Of a DNA stretch of 7,075 bases, positions 1 through 5,639 are shown piece by piece (position 1 is the stretch's first letter; the number at the start of each line of letters is the position of its first letter). The DNA is taken from NCBI GenBank assembly GCA_016199105.1, contig JACQHI010000328.1:1-7075 (forward strand). Reading direction: 5' to 3'. Origin of the DNA: Lentisphaerota bacterium. GTDB lineage: Bacteria; Verrucomicrobiota; Kiritimatiellia; JAAZAB01. Position numbers and translations under genes: made by a program. Below the pieces are notes generated by a model. It made no database searches and was not told the origin of the DNA. It worked only from the letters and a program-made list of their open reading frames with translations.

Positions 1-24
1 CCTCCCATAGCCGGGCGAATTGTA

Positions 25-37
25 TGTAACTGTTACA
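25..37. other. Short perfect inverted repeat TGTAAC-T-GTTACA
   Basis: Six-base arms TGTAAC and GTTACA surround a single central T. The sequence is AT-rich within GC-rich surroundings and lies two bases before the compound repeat that starts at 39. It has the shape of a small operator or of an insertion-site flank, but nothing else supports either reading. A 13-bp palindrome can occur by chance. Confidence 0.25.
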
Positions 38-38
38 A

Positions 39-107
39 GGTAGGGCGGTTTCGCCGAAACCGCCGTGGCCGTTTCGGAAGCGGCGTGCTCGGCGAGCGCG
101 CCCTACC
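39..107. repeat. Compound palindromic repeat: three tandem hairpins closed by an outer stem
   Basis: GGTAGGGCG at 39-47 is the exact reverse complement of CGCCCTACC at 99-107, so the ends form an outer 9-bp stem. Inside are three consecutive hairpins, each with a three-base loop. The first pairs 44-52 with 56-64 (9 bp, perfect). The second pairs 68-74 with 78-84 (7 bp, one G-T pair). The third pairs 82-90 with 94-102 (9 bp, one G-T pair). The outer stem competes with the ends of hairpins one and three, so the element can fold as one cruciform or as a row of three hairpins. There is no reading frame here. The layout resembles dispersed REP/BIME or MITE-like elements that sit downstream of genes. 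That it is dispersed in this genome is inference, since only one copy is visible. Confidence 0.7.
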
Positions 108-162
108 ATGGATTGAAATTCCTATGCGTTAAACTATCCCATTATTTGTGCCATCAGTGTCA

Positions 163-211
163 TCCCGCGAAGCGCGGGACAAGTCCGTGGCTTGCCACGC
201 GCCGCGCGTGG
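163..211. other. Structured intergenic segment with alternative hairpins and T-rich flank
   Basis: TCCCGCG at 163-169 pairs with CGCGGGA at 173-179 across a three-base loop. CGTGGC at 186-191 pairs with GCCACG at 194-199 across a TT loop. CCACGCG at 195-201 pairs with CGCGTGG at 205-211 across a CCG loop. The last two hairpins share bases 195-199 and cannot form together. On the plus strand the third hairpin is followed by a T-rich stretch (216-227), as in an intrinsic terminator, but no plus-strand gene lies to its left. Read on the minus strand, the A-rich side comes first and no T tract follows, so it is a poor terminator for the propeller gene that stops at 242. It may be a second repeat element instead. 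Confidence 0.45.
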
Positions 212-241
212 TGAAATTTTTGTTTTTATGAACTCGTGCGC

Positions 242-2098
242 TCACCCGGGCAGTTGGCAACTGTAGAGGTGCGAGCCGCTGCCGAAGTAGATACGTCCGT
301 CCAGGAAATCGCCTCCGAACGCGATGGGCACGGGCGATTCGGCGACCGGCACGAGCGCGAATGTCGCCGGCTCGACACGGGCAATGTATTTTTTGAAGAG
401 CACATAGATGGCGCCGCCGGGACCGGACACAAATTTGCGATGGCCCTGTTGATAGACGATGCCGCCGAAGACATCGGTGTTCGTCTCGTGAAGGATCTTT
501 CGCCGCACCGGGTCGAACGCGAAAAAGCGGTTGTAATCCGCCAGACCATAGACCCGCCCGTCCGACGCAAGGCACAGGTCCATATAGCTCTGCACGCCGG
601 GAAGCACCGGCTCATGCCACTCGATCCGCCGGGTGGCCAGATCCAGGATATAGAGTTCCGCCTGTTTGGCTTTTTGTTCGCCCCCGGTTCCCGCCTCCGT
701 TGTCGAACCGCCGAGCAGCTTGCCGCCCGGCAGGGCCGCGAGGCTCATGGTGGAATGGTCGGGGAGAATTTCGGTATGCCGAAGCAGCGTTCGCGTCCCA
801 GTGGCGCGGTCCCAGAACAGAAGCCCGCCGCCCGTGTAGCCGTAGTCCGGAGTTCCAGCCATAATGAGCGTTCTGCCGTCAGGATGCGCGAGGAGCGTGT
901 GAGGGCGATTGATGTCCGGCGTGCATTCGGTGAGAAAGCGGGGATTCGAGTCCGCCCTGCCCTTTTCGGTCGCCACCCAGGGCCGCGCGGGATCCCACTC
1001 CAGCAGAAAGCCGGCCGTGTAGCCACCGACGAAGAAGCGGTCGCCTTGCCGGGCAACGGTGTTACACTGGCCGTAGCAGGCGTGGTTCGTCCAGGCGTCG
1101 GTCTTCGGAGCATAGCGGAAGAACCGCATCGGGAAAGCCGTGCCGCCGCAGATCGTCCCGTCGGGGGCGCAGGCGACGCCCATGAGGTGGGCGCCTTCGC
1201 TGGTGTAGTCGAAATGCAGTTCCCGTGTCTGGCCCTTGGCCGGATCCTCGACCGTGAGGAGCCGCTCGATGAGATCGCAGGTCACGAGCCGCGAGCCGTC
1301 CGGGAAGGCGCGGTGAAAAAGCGCCTGACTACTCGCGACAAAAGCCTTGGGCCGTTGCGTCGCATGCCGGCCGATCTTCCGCGCCTCTCCTTTGTGGAAC
1401 TCATACCAGTCCGCGTCCTTTTCCTGAACGGCCTGACCGTAAACCTTCCCGTTTTCGTCCCGATAGACAAAAGCGGTTCCCTGTAAACGTTCCGCCTCGG
1501 CGAGGACCGGCCGGGCCTCGCCGCCCGCGGGATCCAGGACAATGATCTGGCCGGACGTGTTGCCCACGGCAAAATAGATCCAGCCGGCGTCATCGGCGGC
1601 GACACTCCGCTGGTACTGGGGCCAGTTCTGGCTGTAAAGGTGGCCGTAGTCCCGGAACTGTCCGTTCGCGGGGTCGAAGCAGACCACGCCGCTGTTCGGA
1701 TAGGTGACCGACCAGATGCGGCCGGCGTCGTCCTCGGTCATACTCATGGCCATTCGCGGCGCCGTCTCGTGGTGGAAGGTGAACGCGCGCACGGCAGGGT
1801 CGAACTCGACGAAATGGCTGTTGAAATGGGTATACAAGCGATTGCGGCTGGACAGGATCGAAGCGTACGGACAATCCCCGCCCGGCGGGAAAGGCATGGG
1901 GAACTCCTCGCTCTTGCCGGTGGCGGCATCGAGCAGCAGCAGGGCATAGCCCCCGCGATGATCGAACAGCCAAACCAGGACGATGTTCCGGCCCTCGCCG
2001 TCGCGGGTCGCCACGGTGCCGCGATGATTGCTGTTCGGCGTGGCGACACCGTGGTCGAAGAAACCGTCGCCCATCGCCTGTGTTCCGGCCCTCTCCAT
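242..2098 (-). CDS. Beta-propeller repeat protein of unknown function (618 aa)
   Basis: The ATG at 2096-2098 is chosen because GGGAGGAG (2107-2114) lies 8 nt upstream. The frame runs open to 2320, but its first 74 residues are basic, low-quality sequence. From residue 51 about twelve segments repeat a blade pattern: hydrophobic strand, Asp with Pro or Ala, a turn often containing Gly, then another strand. Examples are VCFDPANGQF near 139, IIVLDPAGGE near 185, LLFWDRATGT near 426, LYILDLATRR near 482 and FFAFDPVRRK near 525. This is the look of WD40/YVTN/SMP-30-like propellers. Twelve blades would suit one very large or two smaller propellers. No signal peptide, lipobox or membrane segment is visible, so a cytoplasmic location is inferred. 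No catalytic motif is recognised. A binding or scaffold role, or a lyase or lactonase activity as in some propellers, cannot be distinguished. The 124-nt gap upstream and a candidate promoter suggest separate transcription from the lipoprotein gene. Confidence 0.85.
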   Translation of the reverse strand: MERAGTQAMGDGFFDHGVATPNSNHRGTVATRDGEGRNIVLVWLFDHRGGYALLLLDAATGKSEEFPMPFPPGGDCPYASILSSRNRLYTHFNSHFVEFDPAVRAFTFHHETAPRMAMSMTEDDAGRIWSVTYPNSGVVCFDPANGQFRDYGHLYSQNWPQYQRSVAADDAGWIYFAVGNTSGQIIVLDPAGGEARPVLAEAERLQGTAFVYRDENGKVYGQAVQEKDADWYEFHKGEARKIGRHATQRPKAFVASSQALFHRAFPDGSRLVTCDLIERLLTVEDPAKGQTRELHFDYTSEGAHLMGVACAPDGTICGGTAFPMRFFRYAPKTDAWTNHACYGQCNTVARQGDRFFVGGYTAGFLLEWDPARPWVATEKGRADSNPRFLTECTPDINRPHTLLAHPDGRTLIMAGTPDYGYTGGGLLFWDRATGTRTLLRHTEILPDHSTMSLAALPGGKLLGGSTTEAGTGGEQKAKQAELYILDLATRRIEWHEPVLPGVQSYMDLCLASDGRVYGLADYNRFFAFDPVRRKILHETNTDVFGGIVYQQGHRKFVSGPGGAIYVLFKKYIARVEPATFALVPVAESPVPIAFGGDFLDGRIYFGSGSHLYSCQLPG

Positions 2099-2124
2099 CG
2101 GTTGCGCTCCTCCCGTTTGAAAGA

Positions 2125-2159
2125 CGCCGCAGAATAGGACACGGCCTGCGGCGGTGCAA
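2125..2159 (-). promoter_or_regulatory. Candidate promoter overlapped by an 8-bp inverted repeat, upstream of the propeller gene
   Basis: On the minus strand TTGCAC (2154-2159) and TATTCT (2131-2136) are separated by exactly 17 nt. They match the sigma-70 consensus at 3 of 6 and 4 of 6 positions. Transcription would begin near 2124, about 26 nt before the start codon and upstream of the Shine-Dalgarno sequence. CGCCGCAG at 2125-2132 and CTGCGGCG at 2146-2153 form a perfect inverted repeat around 13 nt, covering the spacer and touching the -10 box. That is where a repressor could bind. The boxes are weak and the host's sigma preferences are unknown. Confidence 0.3.
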
Positions 2160-2190
2160 GCGTCGTCTCGCAAATCCGATCCGGACTTCG

Positions 2191-2218
2191 AAGTTCGACG
2201 TTCAGCGTTGGGAGCGTT
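2191..2218. repeat. Short GTT-periodic tract between lipoprotein and propeller genes
   Basis: GTT occurs at 2193, 2200, 2207 and 2216, giving spacings of 7, 7 and 9 nt with varied bases between. The tract is adjoined on its left by the 10-bp palindrome ACTTCGAAGT (2185-2194). It lies just past the lipoprotein stop codon (2223-2225) and is not coding in any convincing frame. It may be a degenerate simple repeat or the end of a larger repeated intergenic motif. Confidence 0.3.
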
Positions 2219-2222
2219 TGTT

Positions 2223-2837
2223 TTAAGGCGCCTTGTCCCAGTCCGTCGTCCATGGCGGCACCCTGTTCGTAGGCGTCCTGATCGTTGTGGGGGGCATATC
2301 GACGGTATTCGTACTGGCACTCACGGGAAAATCGATATGAACTCGCGCAGGGTCTGCCGATACAGCATCCTCCAGGCAATCTCCTGCCGCATAGAATAGA
2401 GTGCCGAGAACAAGGCTGCCGAGACTGACGCCAAGAACAATCACTTCATCAGTCGCTTCGTCCGCATTATGCGGTGAGTCAGAATGGCTAAGAAGCCAGA
2501 GCCCGACCAGTCCCACCCCGACAAAGGGAACCGCGATGCCTTTGCAGCACTTCCCGCCAATGCCTGCGCATACGCTTTTTGCCCTCGTCCACTGCGATGG
2601 GCTTGCCACCAAATTCCTTTGTTCAATTTCGCCGGTGCCCGCCGTGATGGTGGCCACACCGCCTTGTGCTGGAACAGACAGCGTGCAGGGCGTCACGCCT
2701 TGTTCGTCCCCAACCGTCACCCGCGCGCCTGATGGCGTGGAGGTGAAAGTGGCGGAAGGCGTGGCACACCCGGCCAAAACCGTGGCCACAGCCAGGAACA
2801 CAGCGAGTGCTCTCATGCCATGAAAAGCGTTGCTCAT
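2223..2837 (-). CDS. PEGA-type lipoprotein with two hydrophobic segments (204 aa)
   Basis: The N-terminus is a lipoprotein signal: a hydrophobic stretch runs into the lipobox L-A-G-C, so Cys24 would be lipidated and the mature protein attached to the inner or outer membrane. Residues 28-59 (TSTPSGARVTV, then GVTPCTLSVP) match the PEGA pattern, in which a small beta domain follows the lipidated Cys. Two hydrophobic stretches follow at about 100-117 and 131-151, which may be membrane helices or glycine-rich hydrophobic segments. Cysteines at 90, 97, 98 and 154 flank them. The tail is Pro/Thr-rich. The start could be the ATG at 2837 or the GTG at 2840. An AAAGG lies 9 nt before the GTG and 12 before the ATG, and an upstream 14-codon frame stops on the ATG, implying coupling. 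PEGA proteins are linked to envelope or surface-layer functions, but the exact role here is unknown. Confidence 0.75.
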   Translation of the reverse strand: MSNAFHGMRALAVFLAVATVLAGCATPSATFTSTPSGARVTVGDEQGVTPCTLSVPAQGGVATITAGTGEIEQRNLVASPSQWTRAKSVCAGIGGKCCKGIAVPFVGVGLVGLWLLSHSDSPHNADEATDEVIVLGVSLGSLVLGTLFYAAGDCLEDAVSADPARVHIDFPVSASTNTVDMPPTTIRTPTNRVPPWTTDWDKAP

Positions 2838-2881
2838 CACTCAAAGAGACCTTTAAACTGTCTGGACGTTAGTTCATTCAT
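2837..2881 (-). CDS. Possible 14-aa leader peptide coupled to the lipoprotein gene
   Basis: The frame encodes MNELTSRQFKGLFE and then TGA. GGAGG (2887-2891) lies 5 nt before its ATG, the strongest ribosome binding site in this part of the window. Its stop overlaps the next ATG as TGATG, so ribosomes could re-initiate on the lipoprotein gene, whose own Shine-Dalgarno sequence is weaker. The same frame is open upstream to 3079, but that extension is basic and runs into the repeat-protein gene. The short form is therefore preferred. It shows no run of a single amino acid as classical attenuator leaders do. It could also be the decayed start of another gene. Confidence 0.4.
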   Translation of the reverse strand: MNELTSRQFKGLFE

Positions 2882-2999
2882 CTCTTCCTCCACTCCGAAT
2901 ATCCGCGCTCGGCTGGCCGTTGCAGGCAGCGATTTCCTCTGCCTTGTCCGCCGTTGCCGCCGCTGCCCGGTTGATGCCGTAGTCCGTCTGTCATGACGG

Positions 3000-4175
3000 C
3001 TAGCCGCCTGGATCGCTCTTCGCTTCGGGTTTGGGCAACTCAAATCGTCCGGGCCAATCGAAATCGCAAACCAGGCCATTACCGGTTGTTACCGTGATCC
3101 GCCGCCGCTCAAGGCCACAACGCACCGTGTATTCCCCCGGCGCCAAGTGGGGGAAGAGAAATCCTCCGGTCTCGTCGGTGTTGGTATCGGCAATCCACGT
3201 CTGCGCCCATTCCTTTACGCCTGTATCACAGCCGGTCAGAACCACAATCTGGCGGGTCACGGGTTTGTTCCCATGCCGCACATGGCCCGAGAGCGGAACG
3301 CCTTTGACCAGCCGGGCATCCTTCGTCATTCCGCCCCCTTTGGCCGGCAATTCAATGGCCTTCTCGTAGAAGGGCGCCCATCCGTCCGCCCGTATTCGGA
3401 ATTGATACGACCCGCCGGCAAGGCCCTTGAAACGGTAGCGACCGTTCCGGTCCGAATACACCGTCTTCCCGTCGTAGAATTGAGGGCCATGGATAAACAC
3501 TTCCGCATTGGGCATAGGCGCGCCGTCGGCGCTCTCGACCGCGCCGCGCAACGTAATGCCGCGATGAATGGGAACGTCTCCCAAGTCACACCGCTCTGGC
3601 TCTATCTTCACCTCGCGGCACGTGGGCACATACCCCCAGGCACGCGCGCAGAGGAAATACTTTCCCGGCCAGATTCCTTTCACCTCGAACCGCCCCGAGG
3701 GCGCGGCAGACACCCCCTCGAATCCGCGATGCCAGGCGGGATCCCTGCTCAGGAGCACACGCTTCTTCCAGAATATCGGAAGACCGGTTCGGGCGTCTGT
3801 CAACCGGCCCCTGACGACAAGTTCCGAGGGAAGGCGGATGTCGGCGCTCTTATTGGGAGGAACGAACCCCGCGAGTGAATCCAAATCGCTGAAACCGGCA
3901 AAAGCCACGTCAAGGCCAGGCGCGAAGCCAGAGAAATAATATCGCCCGTGTTCGTCGGTTTTGGCGGTGAGCTGCACCCGCGTAAGGTGCTGAAAGGCCC
4001 TCAATTCGACTCCAACTGCGGGCGTTCCATCGGCCCGCGTGACGGTCCCTGACAAGACGCCGGCTTCTTCGCCAAGCACCACGTCAACCCCGGCCTGTGA
4101 GCCTTCCATGAGGTTGACGAGCCCCGTTGCGCCTGGCGGCAGCTCCTCGTGAGTTGCGATCACGCGGTAGTACAT
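3000..4175 (-). CDS. Carboxypeptidase-regulatory-like repeat protein, C-terminal part (probably frameshifted)
   Basis: This frame holds the end of repeat 3 and all of repeats 4-7 of a multi-repeat protein. Each repeat starts with a segment like LSGTVTRADGTP, LRGAVESADGAP or LSGHVRHGNKPV and ends with one like TDEHGRYYFSGFAPG, SDRNGRYRFKGLAGG or DETGGFLFPHLAPG. That is the signature of CarboxypepD_reg-like beta-sandwich domains. Repeats begin near residues 40, 120, 208 and 294 counted from the ATG at 4175. That ATG has no ribosome binding site. In-frame sequence before it (about 4176-4218) still matches the family, reading TDGQGRYAAHGLPS just upstream. It is therefore best read as the second half of the gene that starts near 5086, not as a separate gene. 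The domains usually serve as extracytoplasmic structural or ligand-binding modules. No enzyme domain is present. Confidence 0.75.
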   Translation of the reverse strand: MYYRVIATHEELPPGATGLVNLMEGSQAGVDVVLGEEAGVLSGTVTRADGTPAVGVELRAFQHLTRVQLTAKTDEHGRYYFSGFAPGLDVAFAGFSDLDSLAGFVPPNKSADIRLPSELVVRGRLTDARTGLPIFWKKRVLLSRDPAWHRGFEGVSAAPSGRFEVKGIWPGKYFLCARAWGYVPTCREVKIEPERCDLGDVPIHRGITLRGAVESADGAPMPNAEVFIHGPQFYDGKTVYSDRNGRYRFKGLAGGSYQFRIRADGWAPFYEKAIELPAKGGGMTKDARLVKGVPLSGHVRHGNKPVTRQIVVLTGCDTGVKEWAQTWIADTNTDETGGFLFPHLAPGEYTVRCGLERRRITVTTGNGLVCDFDWPGRFELPKPEAKSDPGG

Positions 4176-5086
4176 GGATGGCAGACCGTGTGCGGCATAC
4201 CTGCCCTGCCCGTCCGTTCCGATGTCCCATCGGGCCGGCGGGCGGGCACAGCCAGGGTCCCCTTCATAGGGATGGAGGCCATGACGAGCACTTTTGCGTT
4301 CGATACGGGGCTGCCCTTCATGTCAACGACCCTGCCCGATATCCCAAATCCTTTTCGCAACGTCACTTCAATGTGAGCCACGCCTTCGCCGTCACGCGGC
4401 AGGTTGACGAGGCGCTGGACAAACCGGCGCTCGAAATCCGGATGAAAAAATCCAGCGACCTGTCGTTGTTCCGAGGGAAGGCCCAGAGGCATACCGTCGG
4501 CAAAAAAACGGCCATCGGTATCCGTGACAGGCCATTCGCCACCCACAAGTGACGGGTTGAAACAGCCATGACTGCTCGACTGGTAAATGTAGACTTTGGT
4601 GTCTGGGAGTGGATGGCCTTCCTCGTCGAGCACCCGTCCTGCGAGCGCATACGCCGGTTTGAGTTCCACGTTCAGCCGCCGACGTTTTCCAGCGAAGGGA
4701 AATGCAGATTGCCGCCAGGCCGGGAACTTCCTTTCGGGCACGCACCGCGCCGCCATGACCTCAACGCTGAAATAGACCTGTGGCGCGTCGGTGCCCAGCT
4801 TCCTCAGCCCGTCGATTTCAAGCGTGTATCGCCCGTCGTTGTCTGTCGTCGAGCGCGCCTCTGCTTTCGCGCAAGGCGGCCAGCCCTTCTTCTTGTCCAC
4901 CAGCGCAAGGTTCGCGGCGACAACGGCGGCGGAAACGGGCCTGTGTGATGGCGCCAGCGTAACACGGCCGGAGATGATGGCCTTCCCTTCGAAGAACTCC
5001 TTGGCATTCTGGGTTCTATCAGAGTCCTGCTGCATGGCATCTGCTTTAAACGCAAGACGTGGTTGGGAGTCCCTTCGCCTTTTCAA
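4160..5086 (-). CDS. Carboxypeptidase-regulatory-like repeat protein, N-terminal part (probably frameshifted)
   Basis: Repeat 1 begins near residue 37 (IISGRVTLAPSHRP, ending TDNDGRYTLEIDGL), repeat 2 near 148 (LAGRVLDEEGHPLP, ending TDTDGRFFADGMPLG) and repeat 3 near 249 (ISGRVVDMKGSPVS). From about residue 291 the sequence stops resembling the family, and it ends at a stop overlapping the second half. The continuation of repeat 3 is found in the neighbouring frame. The start is uncertain. A TTG at 5084-5086 overlaps the stop of the preceding gene (TTGA), and the first ATG is at 5035. Neither has a good ribosome binding site, and neither gives a signal peptide, although such proteins are usually exported. 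A missing 5' end combined with the frame break suggests a decaying gene. Translational coupling from the preceding gene is the alternative. Confidence 0.7.
   Translation of the reverse strand: MKRRRDSQPRLAFKADAMQQDSDRTQNAKEFFEGKAIISGRVTLAPSHRPVSAAVVAANLALVDKKKGWPPCAKAEARSTTDNDGRYTLEIDGLRKLGTDAPQVYFSVEVMAARCVPERKFPAWRQSAFPFAGKRRRLNVELKPAYALAGRVLDEEGHPLPDTKVYIYQSSSHGCFNPSLVGGEWPVTDTDGRFFADGMPLGLPSEQRQVAGFFHPDFERRFVQRLVNLPRDGEGVAHIEVTLRKGFGISGRVVDMKGSPVSNAKVLVMASIPMKGTLAVPARRPDGTSERTGRAGMPHTVCHPCTTA
4205..4219 (-). other. Probable frameshift site joining two halves of the repeat protein
   Basis: On the minus strand this stretch reads GAACGGACGGGCAGG. The first frame gives E-R-T and then loses the family pattern. 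The frame used downstream gives T-D-G-Q-G-R-Y, the expected end of a repeat. A GAA CGG ACG GAC GGG CAG series would give a seamless ERTDGQGRY, and the present sequence is exactly four bases (GACG) shorter. Loss of one unit of a CGGA-type tandem would explain this. A one-base loss in the same area would do so too. No slippery heptamer or following stem was seen, so programmed shifting is unlikely. Confidence 0.6.
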
Positions 5087-5595
5087 TTCGGAACAGGCTT
5101 GCCGTTAATGGTGATGGAATTCGTGAGCACTTTCGACTGCCGGGTCAACCACTGGCCATTGTCCAGAACCCACGTTTCAAGCCAGACACCCTCGTTCATC
5201 ATGACCACGTCCTGTCCCACCTGGGGATTCGGAACGATCATGGTCCCGGACTCTCTAACCCGAACGACGGCTGTCGTGCCGCTCAGCGTAACATTTTCAA
5301 CCTTGGACGTGCCTTGAAGAGAACTGGCTTTCTCGAACAAGAGCGCCTGCTTGGGCTGCAGTTCGGCTACGCCGCGGCCGGTCCCATCACTGACGTCGGT
5401 GTAGTCCCGGGTCCTGAGCTTCCACACGGCGGCCATGTCCTTTTTGGCGATCGCCTCGTTTTTCGCGTTGTACTGCTCCTGAATGGCTTGTGCGACCTCC
5501 GCCGTTCCCCCGGCGAACGATAGACTCGCCCCCGGACCGAGAATGGCGATGGTGCCCGCCAGCACGACCACGGCATGCAATCCGCCCGACTTCAT
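5083..5595 (-). CDS. Secreted NTF2-like (SnoaL/DUF4440-type) protein, 170 aa
   Basis: The ATG at 5593-5595 has GGAG 8 nt upstream, which fixes the start. The frame also runs open far upstream, but that part is the shadow of the synthetase gene. Residues 1-28 form a signal peptide: a short basic start, a hydrophobic core (VVVLAGTIAILG) and a likely cleavage after Ala28 (SFA/GG). The mature part starts with a helix typical of the cystatin-like NTF2 fold (residues 34-60, with QYNAKNEAIAKKDMAAVWKL). It continues with RDYTDVSDGTG and beta strands (VENVTLSGTTAVVRV near 99-113, then VWLETWVLDNGQWLTRQSKVL). The length suits one NTF2 domain. Members bind small ligands or act as enzymes, but no catalytic set is recognised, so the role is unknown. 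It acts outside the cytoplasm. It lies 44 nt after the synthetase gene and may share its transcript. Confidence 0.8.
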   Translation of the reverse strand: MKSGGLHAVVVLAGTIAILGPGASLSFAGGTAEVAQAIQEQYNAKNEAIAKKDMAAVWKLRTRDYTDVSDGTGRGVAELQPKQALLFEKASSLQGTSKVENVTLSGTTAVVRVRESGTMIVPNPQVGQDVVMMNEGVWLETWVLDNGQWLTRQSKVLTNSITINGKPVPN

Positions 5596-5615
5596 GATGC
5601 ATTCTCCTTTTTCAG

Positions 5616-5638
5616 GATACCTAGACCCTCTAGGTATC
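5616..5638. other. Perfect 10-bp hairpin in the gap between synthetase and NTF2-like genes
   Basis: GATACCTAGA (5616-5625) and TCTAGGTATC (5629-5638) are exact reverse complements around a CCC loop. The stem begins one base after the synthetase stop codon (TGA, 5640-5642) and ends about 9 nt before the GGAG that serves the next gene. No T tract follows on either strand, so it is not a standard intrinsic terminator. It could be an operator (the half-sites contain CTAG), an mRNA-processing or stabilising element, or a hairpin that affects ribosome access to the next gene. Confidence 0.6.
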
Positions 5639-5639
5639 A

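Noticed and set aside
1..241. tRNA, small RNA gene or CRISPR repeats in the left intergenic region
   Set aside because: No cloverleaf, no regularly spaced identical repeats, and the hairpins are explained by the two structured elements described.
236..1486. A 416-codon open frame on the plus strand opposite the propeller gene
   Set aside because: It is the antisense shadow of a GC-rich gene: arginine-rich, with no domain pattern. The opposite strand shows regular propeller repeats and a strong ribosome site.
2099..2320. N-terminal extension of the propeller frame by 74 residues
   Set aside because: The extension is basic, overlaps the end of the lipoprotein gene, and the ATG at 2098 has an 8-nt spaced GGGAGGAG.
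2401..2823. A 140-codon plus-strand frame opposite the lipoprotein gene
   Set aside because: The minus strand has a clear lipobox and PEGA-like pattern. The plus frame has no recognisable features.
2984..2999. Short stem CCGTC/GACGG after the repeat-protein stop as a terminator
   Set aside because: Only 5 bp, with a competing internal palindrome and no T tract on the minus strand.
2882..3079. Longer version of the leader frame (80 codons in total)
   Set aside because: The added part is mostly basic residues and overlaps the 3' end of the repeat-protein gene. The internal ATG has the good ribosome site.
3147..3878. A 243-codon plus-strand frame opposite the repeat protein
   Set aside because: It is the shadow of the repeat-containing gene, which has clear family motifs on the minus strand.
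4160..4219. Programmed ribosomal frameshift producing a fusion protein
   Set aside because: No slippery heptamer and no convincing downstream stem were found. A small deletion in a CGGA-like tandem explains the break better.
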